This document shows, in pieces, positions 20,035-29,432 of a DNA stretch of 64,000 nucleotides. Origin of the DNA: Yoonia maritima (GTDB taxonomy: Bacteria; Pseudomonadota; Alphaproteobacteria; Rhodobacterales; Rhodobacteraceae); contig NZ_PKFN01000010.1 in the NCBI RefSeq assembly GCF_002933395.1, positions 248,001 through 312,000 on the forward strand, given 5' to 3'. A model generated the notes under the pieces. The model was given only the letters and a program-made list of their open reading frames with translations. It did no database searches and had not been told where the DNA came from. A program made the translations under genes and the position numbers. Each line of letters begins with the position of its first letter. Position 1 is the first letter of the stretch.

Positions 20035-20071
20035 AAAAAGCCGCGCGCAACCGATATGCGGGCGGCTTTTT
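20035..20071 (+). terminator. Terminator closing cassette A
   Basis: AAAAAGCCGCGCGC pairs with GCGGGCGGCTTTTT (one internal mismatch), and the 3' arm ends in five T residues. It lies 13 bases after the PilJ-type gene. Confidence 0.8.
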
Positions 20072-20193
20072 GTCGAAAAGACAAAAAATCAACCCCACCT
20101 CCAAATCTGTTAACATCGCGCTACTTTCTGTCGTGCTTGACCGCTGCGCTTTGGGCGACTAGCAAGCGCGCAATCTGACAAAGGACATGAACG

Positions 20194-21099
20194 ATGGCGC
20201 GCAAACGCAAGGGACGCGATATTTCTGGCTGGCTCGTGGTGGACAAACCCGCCGGGCTGACCTCGACCGCCGTGGTGAACAAAGTTCGCTGGGCGCTTGA
20301 CGCGAAAAAGGCAGGCCACGCAGGAACACTTGATCCCGAAGCAACCGGCGTTCTAGCCGTGGCATTGGGCGAAGCGACAAAAACCGTTCCTTACATCACT
20401 GATGCCCTAAAGGCGTATACCTTTACCATTCGGCTTGGTCAGGCGACAAATACCGACGACGCCGAAGGCGAAGTCATCGCGACAAGCGATCTGCGCCCGG
20501 ACGACGAAACCATCAAGGCCGCGCTTGGTGCCTTTATCGGCGACATCATGCAGGTTCCACCTCAGTTTTCAGCCGTCAAAGTAGACGGTGAACGCGCCTA
20601 CAAAAAAGCGCGCGACGGCGAAGAAATGGAACTCGCGGCACGTCCGCTGTGGGTCGAAGAGCTTCTTCTTATTGACCGCCCAGACGCCGATCATGTCGTT
20701 CTGGAAATGACGTGCGGCAAAGGGGGCTATGTCCGCTCAATCGCCCGCGACCTAGGCGAGGCGTTAGGCTGTAAAGCCCACGTAAGATCGTTGCGCCGGA
20801 TTTGGTCTGGACCATTTCAAGCGACCGATGGCGTAACCCTCGAAAAAATCGACGCGCTCGCAAAAACCACCGAATTAGACGCATTTATCCAACCCCTAGA
20901 AATCGGGCTCGAAGATCTACCAGAGGTCCGATGCCTTGCTGAAAGCGTAACAAAGCTGCGGAACGGCAACCCGGCGTCGGTGATCGCGTCAGGCATCGAA
21001 TACGGCGAAGAAGTATGGGCATCCTTCGAAGGCAAGGCCATCGCTGTCGGCACCTACCGCGGTGGCGAAATCCAACCAACCCGCGTTTTTGTAACGTAG
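20194..21099 (+). CDS. truB: tRNA pseudouridine(55) synthase
   Basis: A 301-residue enzyme that isomerises U55 in the T loop of tRNA. The catalytic motif [14 protein letters not shown] (about 46-59) contains the nucleophilic Asp. The motif [11 protein letters not shown] is also present, and the C-terminal domain is the small PUA-like one of alphaproteobacteria. AAAGGACATGAACG before the ATG supplies the ribosome binding site. Its usual partners rbfA and rpsO are not directly adjacent here, although rpsO lies 1.6 kb downstream on the same strand. The stop codon borders the palindromic repeat copy 2. Confidence 0.96.
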   Translation: MARKRKGRDISGWLVVDKPAGLTSTAVVNKVRWALDAKKAGHAGTLDPEATGVLAVALGEATKTVPYITDALKAYTFTIRLGQATNTDDAEGEVIATSDLRPDDETIKAALGAFIGDIMQVPPQFSAVKVDGERAYKKARDGEEMELAARPLWVEELLLIDRPDADHVVLEMTCGKGGYVRSIARDLGEALGCKAHVRSLRRIWSGPFQATDGVTLEKIDALAKTTELDAFIQPLEIGLEDLPEVRCLAESVTKLRNGNPASVIASGIEYGEEVWASFEGKAIAVGTYRGGEIQPTRVFVT

Positions 21100-21117
21100 G
21101 GTGGATTTTAATCCACC
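21100..21117. repeat. Palindromic repeat, copy 2
   Basis: GGTGGATTTTAATCCACC, an 8-bp perfect palindrome arm with a TT loop, preceded by GTAG as in copy 1 (12472-12489). The two copies differ at one position in each arm, and the change is compensatory (G-C to A-T), which points to selection or origin as a paired structure. The TAG of the shared GTAGG flank forms the truB stop codon. Confidence 0.75.
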
Positions 21118-21132
21118 TTCCCCTTCGCAGTG

Positions 21133-21651
21133 ATGATTGTACGAAGCCATACCAAAGACGACGCGCCTTCGACCGCACTTTATTCGGACTGCGAACGCTA
21201 CCGCTATGCGCTAACCAGAATCTGGGAAGACACTGGCAAGCGCGTAATGTTCGTGATGCTAAACCCATCCAAAGCAACCGAGGTTCAAAACGACCCAACA
21301 GTTGAACGTTGCGAAAGGCGTGCCCGTACACTGGGTTTTGGCGCGTTCCGGGTAACGAACATCTTCGCATGGCGCGAGACTGATCCCCACTTGATGCGCA
21401 AAGCCAATGATCCAGTCGGCTCAGAAAATGACGCCGTTCTATTGGAATCAGTTAATTGGGCGGATCAAATTATCGCCGCTTGGGGGACACACGGCGAACA
21501 TTTGGAACGCGGTGCTGCGACAGCAGCGCTTTTGCACAAGACTGGGAAACCGATCTTTACCTTGGGGCTGACCAAATATGGCCACCCCAAACACCCACTA
21601 TACATCAGCTATACTCAACAACCGATGCGTTGGGACCCGACGACACGTTAA
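21133..21651 (+). CDS. DUF1643 family protein
   Basis: A 172-residue protein matching DUF1643: RYALTRIWEDTGKRVMFVML followed by NPSKATEVQNDPTVERCERR, then TNIFAWRETDP and a C-terminal GHPKHPLYI. The family is widespread in bacteria and phages with no assigned activity. There is no signal peptide. The ATG at 21133 directly follows a GTG at 21130; neither has a good ribosome binding site, and the palindromic repeat sits just upstream. Confidence 0.8.
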   Translation: MIVRSHTKDDAPSTALYSDCERYRYALTRIWEDTGKRVMFVMLNPSKATEVQNDPTVERCERRARTLGFGAFRVTNIFAWRETDPHLMRKANDPVGSENDAVLLESVNWADQIIAAWGTHGEHLERGAATAALLHKTGKPIFTLGLTKYGHPKHPLYISYTQQPMRWDPTTR

Positions 21652-21743
21652 CCATTGCGGCAGTTTCCAGACTGCTCAACGCGTTGGCTATGCTAGAAAA
21701 TAACCTGCAGGTGGGTCGATAGCGACTCGCTCGACCGTAGGTA

Positions 21744-22592
21744 ATGACAATGTTGGCGATTTTAGGAATTCTTGGGGTGACAATGTCAGCAATTATGCTG
21801 GTGGACCCTGAAGACGACGAACCAGAGACCGCCACACCCGAAGACGGCCCCAATGAAATCGATGACGAATACATCATGCCAATGGACGAATTCATGGATG
21901 CGGTCGATGCAGACATGATCGTTTTTTCGGGTGATACCGATGATATTGTAACCACTGGATCAGGCGATGACTATCTCGATGGTGAAGGCGGTCATGACCT
22001 GCTGGCAAGTGGTGCGGGCGACGATGAAATCCACGGCGGAGCGGGTGATGACCAGATCAATGGCAATGCTGGGAATGATAACCTGTTTGGACACATCGGT
22101 GATGATCGTATCGAAGGCGGCTCTGGGAACGATAGTCTGAACGGTGGCGGTGGCAATGACATCCTATTGGGTGGCGCAGGCGAAGACATGCTGCTTGGTT
22201 CATTGGGTGACGATACATTAATCGGTGGCGGTGGTGCGGACACTCTGCATGGCGGCGCGGGCGACGATACTATTGAAGATCGCGCAGACAACGTCCGCGA
22301 CTTTCTGAACGGCGGCGCAGGAAATGATGTGCTGATTGGCGGAAATGACGACATCCTAAACGGCGGCACTGGCGCTGATACCTTTGTGCTGGGGACCGAC
22401 ACCGGGACAATCATCCAAGACTTTGCGCCCGGCGAAGACGTAATCGAAATCAGCTATACGGGGAACGAACCGACAATCACAACACAGCTATCTGACGACG
22501 GTTTGGTATTGCTCGCCGACGATCAAATCGTTGCCACATTCAGTAATCTGACAGAACTTGATCTTTCTTCGGTCACGCTGGTTTCCACATAA
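21744..22592 (+). CDS. RTX-type calcium-binding repeat protein with N-terminal hydrophobic segment
   Basis: A 282-residue, very acidic protein. Residues 1-19 form a hydrophobic helix, followed by an acidic linker ([20 protein letters not shown]). From about 65 to 215 there are roughly ten nonapeptide repeats of the GGxGxDxLx type (such as GGAGDDQIN and GGGGNDILL), which bind calcium in a parallel beta roll. The C-terminal 70 residues, from [14 protein letters not shown], resemble the end of type I secreted RTX proteins. No HlyB/HlyD exporter genes are nearby. The N-terminal helix is unusual for a protein exported through a C-terminal signal. Confidence 0.85.
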   Translation: MTMLAILGILGVTMSAIMLVDPEDDEPETATPEDGPNEIDDEYIMPMDEFMDAVDADMIVFSGDTDDIVTTGSGDDYLDGEGGHDLLASGAGDDEIHGGAGDDQINGNAGNDNLFGHIGDDRIEGGSGNDSLNGGGGNDILLGGAGEDMLLGSLGDDTLIGGGGADTLHGGAGDDTIEDRADNVRDFLNGGAGNDVLIGGNDDILNGGTGADTFVLGTDTGTIIQDFAPGEDVIEISYTGNEPTITTQLSDDGLVLLADDQIVATFSNLTELDLSSVTLVST

Positions 22593-22725
22593 AAAGCTTT
22601 CCTTTTTAGCGGAATCCCCCTAAACGCAGCCATCCGCGCAGGGAATCCCTTGCCGGAACCTCCACGGGCCTTTCTGGACGACATCCCGGATCGCGCCATT
22701 CACCCTTAATAACAAGGAGACCCCG

Positions 22726-22995
22726 ATGTCGATTACTGCTGAAGATAAAGCACGGATCATGAAAGAATTTGCAACCAAAGAAGGCGACACAGGTTCGCCC
22801 GAAGTTCAGGTTGCTATCTTGTCATCGCGCATCGCGACACTGACAGAGCACTTCAAGACCCACAAAAAAGACAATCACGGCCGCCGCGGTCTGCTTAAAA
22901 TGGTTGCTCTGCGTCGTAAGCTTTTGGACTACACGAAGGCCAAAGACGTAGCACGCTACCAAAGCCTGATCGAGCGTCTGGGCCTACGTCGCTAA
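22726..22995 (+). CDS. rpsO: 30S ribosomal protein S15
   Basis: An 89-residue primary 16S rRNA-binding protein, full length, with the typical [19 protein letters not shown] segment (about 47-65). AAGGAGACCCCG before the ATG is a strong ribosome binding site. It has its own terminator, and pnp follows on the same strand, the classical rpsO-pnp arrangement. The leader (22593-22725) contains a small AGGGAATCCCT palindrome that could take part in autoregulation, which is known for S15 in other bacteria. Confidence 0.97.
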   Translation: MSITAEDKARIMKEFATKEGDTGSPEVQVAILSSRIATLTEHFKTHKKDNHGRRGLLKMVALRRKLLDYTKAKDVARYQSLIERLGLRR

Positions 22996-23033
22996 GCCGA
23001 CAAATCGAAGCACAGCTTCGGTAATGACATAAA

Positions 23034-23060
23034 ACGTCCGCCTTTTGGTGGGCGTTTTTT
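23034..23060 (+). terminator. Terminator between rpsO and pnp
   Basis: A 9-bp stem with two G-U pairs (23034-23042 with 23047-23055), a TTTT loop, then six T residues. Confidence 0.8.
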
Positions 23061-23359
23061 ACTTTGGGGTGGCTCGAAACTAATTCTCTTGAAAAGCAGC
23101 ACAGCACACGCATAAGGTGTGCGAACAAATAACTCCAAATTTCATGGTTAGCAAAGGCCAAGTAGTTGAACGGACACAGTACAAAATGTGACCAAATCGT
23201 AGTTGAAAGAGCTTTCTCTTCCCAAATACACAAAATTCAGCTATGGCCCGCAAATCTTGAGAGACCGGCGCCCGCATTCCAGCGCCTGACAAAGAAGATA
23301 CCGGAATGAGGGGGAATACGCCCCCTACGCAAAATGGGCTGCGGCCCGACTAGGAAAAC
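23061..23359 (+). promoter_or_regulatory. pnp leader region with two GC hairpins
   Basis: No gene is seen in these 299 bases. Close to the pnp start there are two compact hairpins: AGGGGG/CCCCCT at 23309-23326 with a 6-base loop, and GGGC/GCCC at 23336-23347 with a 4-base loop. In E. coli the pnp leader folds into a stem cut by RNase III, after which PNPase represses its own synthesis. A similar post-transcriptional control is possible here but not shown. The upstream part probably carries the pnp promoter. Confidence 0.45.
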
Positions 23360-23362
23360 ATG

Positions 23363-25498
23363 ATGTTTAACGAAGTTAAAAAATCGATGCAGTGGGGGCA
23401 AGAAACGCTCACACTTGAAACGGGCAAGGTTGCTCGTCAGGCTGACGGCTCTGTTATTGCCACGCTGGGTGAAACCAGTGTTATGGCAAACGTGACATTC
23501 GCACGCGCCCAAAAACCCGGCCAGGATTTCTTCCCTCTGACCGTTCACTACCAAGAAAAATACTATGCCGCCGGTAAAGTGCCGGGCGGCTTTTTCAAGC
23601 GCGAAGCACGTCCAACTGAAAAAGAGACGCTGACATCCCGCCTGATCGACCGCCCAATTCGCCCACTGTTCGTTCCCGGCTTCAAAAACGAAGTTCTGGT
23701 CATGTGTACAGTTCTGTCACACGACATGGTTAACGACCCAGACATGGTTGCGATGATCGCTGCGTCTGCTGCGTTGACAATTTCCGGCGCGCCATTCCGT
23801 GGCCCAATCGGTGCTTGTCGTGTTGGTTTCGTGGATGGCGAATACATCCTGAACCCTGAAATCGACGACATGCATAACCTGCGCCTGAATCCAGAGCAGC
23901 GTTTGGATCTTGTTGTAGCCGGCACCAAAGACGCCGTGATGATGGTTGAATCCGAAGCATACGAACTATCCGAAGCAGAAATGCTGGGCGCGGTTAACTT
24001 TGCACACGAGCAAATCCAGCCAGTTATCGACCTGATCATCGACCTAGCAGAAGAAACAGCGAAAGAGCCGTTTGACTTCGAACCTGTCGATTATTCTGAT
24101 TTGTCCGCTGCTGTGAAAGCCGCAGGCGAAGACGCGATGCGCGCTGCTTATGCAATCACAGACAAGCAAGAGCGCACAGCCGCTGTTTCTGCTGCAAAGG
24201 CATCAATCATTGACGCACTGACCGACGAACAAAAAGAAGACGGCAACTTGGGCGCTGCGCTTAAGAAGCTGGAATCAAACGTTCTACGTGGCGATGTTGT
24301 GAAAAACGGCAAACGTATCGACGGTCGCGCACTGGACACTATTCGTCCAATCGTTTCAGAAACTGGTATCCTGCCACGTACACACGGTTCTGCCCTGTTT
24401 ACGCGTGGTGAAACCCAAGGTCTGGTTGTGACGACATTGGGTACTGGCGACGACGAGCAAATGATCGACTCGCTGACTGGCATGTATAAGTCGAACTTTA
24501 TGCTGCACTATAACTTCCCACCATATTCTGTTGGTGAAGTTGGTCGTGTGTCTGGCCCAGGTCGTCGTGAAATCGGTCACGGTAAACTGGCATGGCGTGC
24601 GCTTCAGGCTGTTCTGCCTGCTGCAACTGATTTCCCATACACAATCCGTCTGGTGTCTGAGATCACTGAATCAAACGGTTCGTCGTCGATGGCATCTGTT
24701 TGCGGTGGCTCTTTGTCCATGATGGACGCTGGTGTTCCGCTTAAGTCACCAGTTGCTGGTGTTGCGATGGGTCTGGTTATGGAAGACGATGGCGACTACG
24801 CGATCTTGTCTGACATCTTGGGTGACGAAGATCACCTAGGCGACATGGACTTTAAAGTTGCGGGTACTGAAAACGGTATCACGTCGCTGCAAATGGACAT
24901 CAAGATTGCAGGCATTACGTCTGACATTATGTCCAAGGCGCTAGAGCAAGCGAAAGCTGGTCGTTTGCATATTCTCGAAGAGATGGGCAAAGCCCTGACA
25001 GGCGCGCAAGAATTTAGCGTTCACGCTCCTAAGATCGAGACAATGCAAATCCCAACCGACAAGATCCGTGAAGTTATCGGTTCTGGCGGTAAGGTCATCC
25101 GTGAAATCGTTGAAACATCCGGCGCAAAAGTCGACATCAATGACGACGGTGTGATCAAGCTGGCATCTAACGACGCTGAAGCGATCAAAAAAGCCTACGA
25201 CATGATCCATTCAATCGTAGCGGAACCTGAAGAAGGCGTGATCTACAAAGGGACAGTTGTGAAACTGGTCGACTTTGGTGCTTTCGTGAACTTCTTCGGC
25301 AAACGCGACGGTCTGGTACACGTGTCCCAAATCGAAAACCGCCGCCTGAACCATCCTTCTGACGTTCTAAAAGAAGGTCAGGAAGTATGGGTTAAGCTGC
25401 TTGGTTTTGATGATCGCGGCAAAGTTCGCTTGGCTATGAAAATGGTTGATCAGGAAACTGGTAAAGAAGTCGTTAAAGAAGAAGCCGCTGAAGAGTAA
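23363..25498 (+). CDS. pnp: Polyribonucleotide nucleotidyltransferase (PNPase)
   Basis: A 711-residue phosphorolytic 3'-5' exoribonuclease, component of the RNA degradosome. Two RNase PH domains flank a helical domain; the second has [18 protein letters not shown] and the metal-binding [15 protein letters not shown]. The C-terminus has a KH domain ([20 protein letters not shown]) and an S1 domain ([20 protein letters not shown]). Two ATG codons stand in tandem (23360, 23363), and the second gives the usual start FNEVKKS. Codon use is of the highly expressed type. A perfect terminator follows. Confidence 0.97.
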   Translation: MFNEVKKSMQWGQETLTLETGKVARQADGSVIATLGETSVMANVTFARAQKPGQDFFPLTVHYQEKYYAAGKVPGGFFKREARPTEKETLTSRLIDRPIRPLFVPGFKNEVLVMCTVLSHDMVNDPDMVAMIAASAALTISGAPFRGPIGACRVGFVDGEYILNPEIDDMHNLRLNPEQRLDLVVAGTKDAVMMVESEAYELSEAEMLGAVNFAHEQIQPVIDLIIDLAEETAKEPFDFEPVDYSDLSAAVKAAGEDAMRAAYAITDKQERTAAVSAAKASIIDALTDEQKEDGNLGAALKKLESNVLRGDVVKNGKRIDGRALDTIRPIVSETGILPRTHGSALFTRGETQGLVVTTLGTGDDEQMIDSLTGMYKSNFMLHYNFPPYSVGEVGRVSGPGRREIGHGKLAWRALQAVLPAATDFPYTIRLVSEITESNGSSSMASVCGGSLSMMDAGVPLKSPVAGVAMGLVMEDDGDYAILSDILGDEDHLGDMDFKVAGTENGITSLQMDIKIAGITSDIMSKALEQAKAGRLHILEEMGKALTGAQEFSVHAPKIETMQIPTDKIREVIGSGGKVIREIVETSGAKVDINDDGVIKLASNDAEAIKKAYDMIHSIVAEPEEGVIYKGTVVKLVDFGAFVNFFGKRDGLVHVSQIENRRLNHPSDVLKEGQEVWVKLLGFDDRGKVRLAMKMVDQETGKEVVKEEAAEE

Positions 25499-25522
25499 TT
25501 CAGCCCACTCTTAATTTACCCG

Positions 25523-25554
25523 AAGGCCCTGACATTCATTTGTCAGGGCCTTTT
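25523..25554 (+). terminator. Terminator after pnp
   Basis: A perfect 12-bp stem AAGGCCCTGACA / TGTCAGGGCCTT with loop TTCATT, followed by TT. Confidence 0.85.
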
Positions 25555-25723
25555 CAGTTTACGCTACATATTCATGCAAACCGGAGGACCGCACATTCAG
25601 CCCCAAAACAACCGTTGCGGTACTATCACAACCAACCACAAATCATAAAATTATGCTTCAGTTCAGCTATACCCACCGCCTAATTCCAGTAGGTAAAATT
25701 TATTCACTTTTTGGAGACTAATA

Positions 25724-26377
25724 ATGAATTATACTTTTGCTAGCTGCGTAGCATTACTTGTTTCGTGTACTGCTGTCCAAGCGCAAGAAGCTGGCGATAT
25801 GTCCGTCGGGCTTGGTGTTTCGACATTCGGCGGCAACCTTGAAGCTTCCTATGTCATCAACGAACAGTTTCGCGTTCGCGGGGCGCTAATGGGTGGCTTC
25901 TCTTATGAAGATTCCGGCTCTGAGCCTGGTGACGGTTCATATGAATTTGATGCAAGCCTTGGTGGTGTTGCCGTCTTAGCAGATTACTATCCAACTCAAA
26001 GCGGCTGGCGTGTTTCAGGTGGCCTGTTCCTATCCAACACAGATTTCACCGGTGTTGCAGAAGCGTCAGCTGCCAACCCCATCGAGATTGATGGAACTGA
26101 GTACACAAGTGGTTCTGTGACGACAAAGTCTGAATTCAACAACACCGTCGCACCTGTCCTGACAACCGGTTATGATCTGCATTTCGCAGACAACTGGACA
26201 TTCAGCAGCGAAATCGGCGCGATTTTCATCGGTGGTGTTGATCTGTCAGCGGAATCTGACGATGCCACGTTGCAAGCTGAAATTGACAGCAGCGACGACT
26301 ACGCAGAAGCGCGTGACGATGCGGATGATCTAAACATCTATCCGTACCTCAGCCTTGGGCTTGCGTACCGTTTCTAA
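25724..26377 (+). CDS. Outer-membrane beta-barrel protein
   Basis: A 217-residue protein with signal peptide (MNYTFASCVALLVSCTAVQA), alternating-polarity strands and a C-terminal LSLGLAYRF ending in Phe, the recognition signal for the BAM complex. GVSTFGGNLEASYVINEQFRVRG is typical of small 8-stranded barrels. A loop near residues 180-200 is rich in Asp, Glu and Ser. GGAGACTAATA precedes the start. The gene stands alone between two terminators. The specific role is unknown. Confidence 0.8.
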   Translation: MNYTFASCVALLVSCTAVQAQEAGDMSVGLGVSTFGGNLEASYVINEQFRVRGALMGGFSYEDSGSEPGDGSYEFDASLGGVAVLADYYPTQSGWRVSGGLFLSNTDFTGVAEASAANPIEIDGTEYTSGSVTTKSEFNNTVAPVLTTGYDLHFADNWTFSSEIGAIFIGGVDLSAESDDATLQAEIDSSDDYAEARDDADDLNIYPYLSLGLAYRF

Positions 26378-26384
26378 AATTTTG

Positions 26385-26419
26385 TGGACCGCATCCAATC
26401 TTGAATGCGGTCCATTTTT
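26385..26419. terminator. Bidirectional terminator between convergent genes
   Basis: A perfect 10-bp stem TGGACCGCAT / ATGCGGTCCA with a 10-base loop. It is flanked by T-rich sequence on the 3' side and AAAATTTTG on the 5' side, so it can serve both the barrel gene and the peroxiredoxin gene. Confidence 0.8.
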
Positions 26420-26420
26420 C

Positions 26421-27068
26421 TTAAAGCTTCGTCGTGCGTAGGTAAGGTAGCACTGTTTTGAAATCGCCGTATTTCGCTTTGGCATCTTCATTGCTTACCG
26501 ACGCTGGAATGATCACATCATCACCGACATTCCAGTTTGCAGGCGTAGCCACGCCCTGACCAACCGATGTTTGCAAACCATCCAGCGCACGCAGGACTTC
26601 GGCAAAATTACGGCCGACTGTCATTGGATATGTCATCGACAGCTTTAGCTTCTTGTCTGGCCCAACGATAAAGACAGAACGCACTGTCGCGCTATCCGCA
26701 GGTGTACGCCCGTCAGGCATGTAGGCCTCGGCAGGAAGCATGTCGAAGGCTTTAGCCATCTCCAGCCCCTCGTCGGCAACGATCGGAAAGCCTGCTTTGG
26801 TGCCAGCAACAGTTTCGATGTCGCCTTTCCACTTTTTGTGATCTTCGACACCATCAATACTGATGCCCAGAACCTTCGTTCCGCGTTTTTCCCATTCGTC
26901 TGCCAACTGCGCGACCGCGCCAAATTCTGTAGTGCAGACGGGGGTAAAGTCCTTGGGGTGCGAAAACAGAACTGCCCAGCTATCGCCAATCCAATCATGC
27001 AGGGAAATCGTGCCGTGATCTGTCTCAACCGTCATATCGGGTATTGTATCGTTAATGCGTAGGCCCAT
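26421..27068 (-). CDS. 1-Cys peroxiredoxin (Prx6-type)
   Basis: A 215-residue thiol peroxidase. The peroxidatic cysteine is Cys45 in DFTPVCTTEFG, the Prx6-class active-site motif. The conserved Arg is in SATVRSVFIVGPDKKLK, and the C-terminal domain begins after GRNFAEVLRALDGLQ. The ATG at 27068 is chosen because AAAGGAGC lies 7 bases before it; the frame extends to 27221 without a matching ribosome site. The gene is divergent from the mhqO/mhqD-like pair, sharing a 192-base promoter region, which suggests a common stress response. Confidence 0.92.
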   Translation of the reverse strand: MGLRINDTIPDMTVETDHGTISLHDWIGDSWAVLFSHPKDFTPVCTTEFGAVAQLADEWEKRGTKVLGISIDGVEDHKKWKGDIETVAGTKAGFPIVADEGLEMAKAFDMLPAEAYMPDGRTPADSATVRSVFIVGPDKKLKLSMTYPMTVGRNFAEVLRALDGLQTSVGQGVATPANWNVGDDVIIPASVSNEDAKAKYGDFKTVLPYLRTTKL

Positions 27069-27260
27069 TGGAACGCTCCTTTGTTGTAATGCGTTAATGG
27101 ATATATATGCCCGCAACGCTGATTGCGCTACGGGGGTCATACCCTTTGTCGCAGTCTGACGTGTATTCATGTTCATTTTCGAACCATTGCAGTGCGCCCA
27201 GTGGTATTTAGTGCGGATCAAAACACGCTACTTATGCGGCAACAGATCAGGAGATGACCA

Positions 27261-28190
27261 ATGCTAAAACAAATTAAAGGCCTGCATCACGTCACATCGC
27301 TGGCCAGTGACGCTCGAACAAATAATGCGTTCTTTACTAACGTGCTTGGATTGCGGCGCGTCAAAAAGACCGTCAATTTTGACGCCCCCGACGTTTACCA
27401 CCTTTACTATGGTGACGAAGCCGGCACGCCGGGGACTGTAATGACGTATTTTCCGTTTCCAAACGCTGGTCGCGGCATCGCAGGTACTGGCGAAGTTGGG
27501 CGAACATCGTTCAGCATCCCAACAGGGACGTCACAGGCATGGCTTGATCGCTTGGCCACATTTGAAACGACGGCACTGTCCCAAGACGTCCGCTTTGGTC
27601 AAAAACGCATCTTGTTTGATGGGCCAGACGGCGACAGATTTGCCCTTGTCGAAAGCAATGATGACCGCGCACCATGGACTGGCAATGGTGTCAGCGCTGA
27701 TATCGGTATTCGCGGTTTCCATTCGACCGACATGCAACTGACCGATGACGCCCAAAGCACAGAACTGCTAAAGTTCATGGGCTACGAAAAGCAAGAGACA
27801 GAAAACAACGTGACTCGCTTCATCGTTCCGGGCGGGAATGATGCCAACGTGATTGATATTGAACTGACCCCAAGCGCACGCCGCGCAGCACAGGGCGCCG
27901 GATCAGTACACCACATTGCCTTTGCCGTCGAAAATCGCGCCCGCCAACTAGAAGTCCGCGAGGCGCTGTTGGACACTGGATATCAGGTTACGCCAGTCAT
28001 CGACCGCGACTATTTCTATGCAATATACTTTCGCACGCCGGGTGGCGTATTGTTTGAAGTCGCGACAAACGAACCGGGGTTTGACCGTGACGAGGATACC
28101 GCGCACCTTGGCGAAGCACTGAAATTGCCGAGCCAGCACGAACATCTGCGCGCCCGACTTGAAGGCTACCTCCAACCAATCGGGAACTAA
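27261..28190 (+). CDS. Ring-cleaving dioxygenase, MhqO-like (VOC superfamily)
   Basis: A 309-residue protein made of two vicinal-oxygen-chelate modules. Metal-ligand candidates are the His in IKGLHHVTSLA (about 9-10), the His in GSVHHIAFAVE and the Glu in GGVLFEVATNE. The closest known family is MhqO/CatE-like dioxygenases, which act on hydroquinones and catechols in quinone stress. AGGAGATGACCA precedes the ATG. The stop is followed one base later by the start of the hydrolase gene, so the pair forms one operon. Confidence 0.88.
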   Translation: MLKQIKGLHHVTSLASDARTNNAFFTNVLGLRRVKKTVNFDAPDVYHLYYGDEAGTPGTVMTYFPFPNAGRGIAGTGEVGRTSFSIPTGTSQAWLDRLATFETTALSQDVRFGQKRILFDGPDGDRFALVESNDDRAPWTGNGVSADIGIRGFHSTDMQLTDDAQSTELLKFMGYEKQETENNVTRFIVPGGNDANVIDIELTPSARRAAQGAGSVHHIAFAVENRARQLEVREALLDTGYQVTPVIDRDYFYAIYFRTPGGVLFEVATNEPGFDRDEDTAHLGEALKLPSQHEHLRARLEGYLQPIGN

Positions 28191-28191
28191 T

Positions 28192-28788
28192 ATGCCATAT
28201 CACGCAAAACGCACAAAGGGCGCAGCGGGACAGCCGCTGTTCCTGACGTTTCATGGGACAGGCGGAAACGAGGATCAGTTCCACGGATTTGCAGAACAGC
28301 TCGCTCCGGGTGCGTATATCACATCCCCGCGGGGCAACGTAACCGAACATGGTGCCTTGCGTTACTTTCGCAGGGCAAGCGAAGGCGTCTATGACATGCC
28401 CGATCTTGCGCGCCGCACGACCGAAATGGCGCAGTTCATCCGCGCCGAGATATCGACGGCGAACGCACCTCGCACGTTTGGGCTTGGGTATTCAAACGGC
28501 GCGAACATTCTTGCGGCTGTAGCACTAGAACAGCCAGACATCGTTGATACTCTAATCCTGATGCATCCCTTAATTCCTTGGACGCCCAAACCACAGCCCA
28601 ATCTTACTGGCCGCCGGATCTTAATCACGGCAGGAAAGCGTGACCCAATTTGCCCAGCACCCCAGACGCAGGCTCTTGCGGATTATTTCACAGCGCAAGG
28701 GGCGATTGTCACATTGCATTGGCATCAAGGCGGACATGAAATCAGCCAATCCGAAATCCAAAAAATCGCGGAATTTGTCGCTAGCTAA
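28192..28788 (+). CDS. Alpha/beta hydrolase, MhqD-like carboxylesterase
   Basis: A 198-residue hydrolase of the phospholipase/carboxylesterase family. The nucleophile elbow is GLGYSNGAN (Ser101), the acid is Asp151 in AGKRDPICPAPQ and the base is His182 in HQGGHEIS. FHGTGGNEDQF (20-30) forms the oxyanion region. The start at 28192 lies one base beyond the MhqO-like stop. In Bacillus, mhqO-type and mhqD-type genes are both induced by quinones, so the same role is inferred. The 3' end overlaps the convergent pseudouridine synthase gene by 4 bases. Confidence 0.88.
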   Translation: MPYHAKRTKGAAGQPLFLTFHGTGGNEDQFHGFAEQLAPGAYITSPRGNVTEHGALRYFRRASEGVYDMPDLARRTTEMAQFIRAEISTANAPRTFGLGYSNGANILAAVALEQPDIVDTLILMHPLIPWTPKPQPNLTGRRILITAGKRDPICPAPQTQALADYFTAQGAIVTLHWHQGGHEISQSEIQKIAEFVAS

Positions 28789-29432
28789 AACGGGCACTTT
28801 GCTGTGATGCGCGTACCTTGCCCGCCATCCGGGTGCCGAAACTGAAATGTCTCAGAATGAAGCATTAGCCGGGGGTAGTCGCCCGCAGGCCCTTCGGCGT
28901 AAAATGGGTCACCCAAAATTGGGTGACCCATGGCCAGCATATGCACCCGTAGCTGATGCGAACGACCGGTCTTAGGCATTAACCTCACGCGCGTCTCACC
29001 GTTGCCTTTACGCATAACGCGCCAGTCGGTCAGCGCTTGCTTTCCATTTTCATGGTCAACCATCTGTTTGGGACGGTTGGGCCAGTCCACGATCAACGGC
29101 AGATCAACCGTACCTGTCTTTTCCTGCACTTCGCCCCAGACCCGCGCAACATATGTCTTTTTGGTTTGACGCTTTTCAAACTGCAACCCTAGGTGGCGCT
29201 GCGCATGTGGGGTGAGCGCAAAAATCATCACCCCGGATGTGTCTCTATCTAGGCGGTGAACAAGAAGCGCAGTAGGAAACACCGCCTTCACACGCGCCAT
29301 CAGGCAGTCGGCCAGCAACTCGCCCTTACCGGGAACAGACAAAAGCCCACTCGGCTTATCAACCAAAACGACCTCATGGTCGTCATGTAAGATGACAAGC
29401 GGATCCTGTGGCGGGTTATAGTCCGTCATCAC
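28785..29432 (-). CDS. RluA family RNA pseudouridine synthase
   Basis: A 215-residue pseudouridine synthase with the catalytic motif LVHRLDRDTSGVMIFAL (catalytic Asp about residue 62), KPSGLLSVPG near the N-terminus and GRSHQLRVHMLAMGHPILGD near the C-terminus. It lacks an S4 domain, as in the RluA/RluC-short subgroup, so the target (23S rRNA or tRNA) cannot be told. It overlaps the yggS-like gene by 4 bases (ATGA) and the convergent hydrolase by 4 bases. Confidence 0.9.
   Translation of the reverse strand: MMTDYNPPQDPLVILHDDHEVVLVDKPSGLLSVPGKGELLADCLMARVKAVFPTALLVHRLDRDTSGVMIFALTPHAQRHLGLQFEKRQTKKTYVARVWGEVQEKTGTVDLPLIVDWPNRPKQMVDHENGKQALTDWRVMRKGNGETRVRLMPKTGRSHQLRVHMLAMGHPILGDPFYAEGPAGDYPRLMLHSETFQFRHPDGGQGTRITAKCPF

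Noticed and set aside
21960-22400. Repetitive DNA that could suggest a CRISPR or tandem-repeat array
   Set aside because: The periodicity is 27 bases in a reading frame and encodes RTX nonapeptides; no spacer structure. No CRISPR array was seen anywhere in the window.
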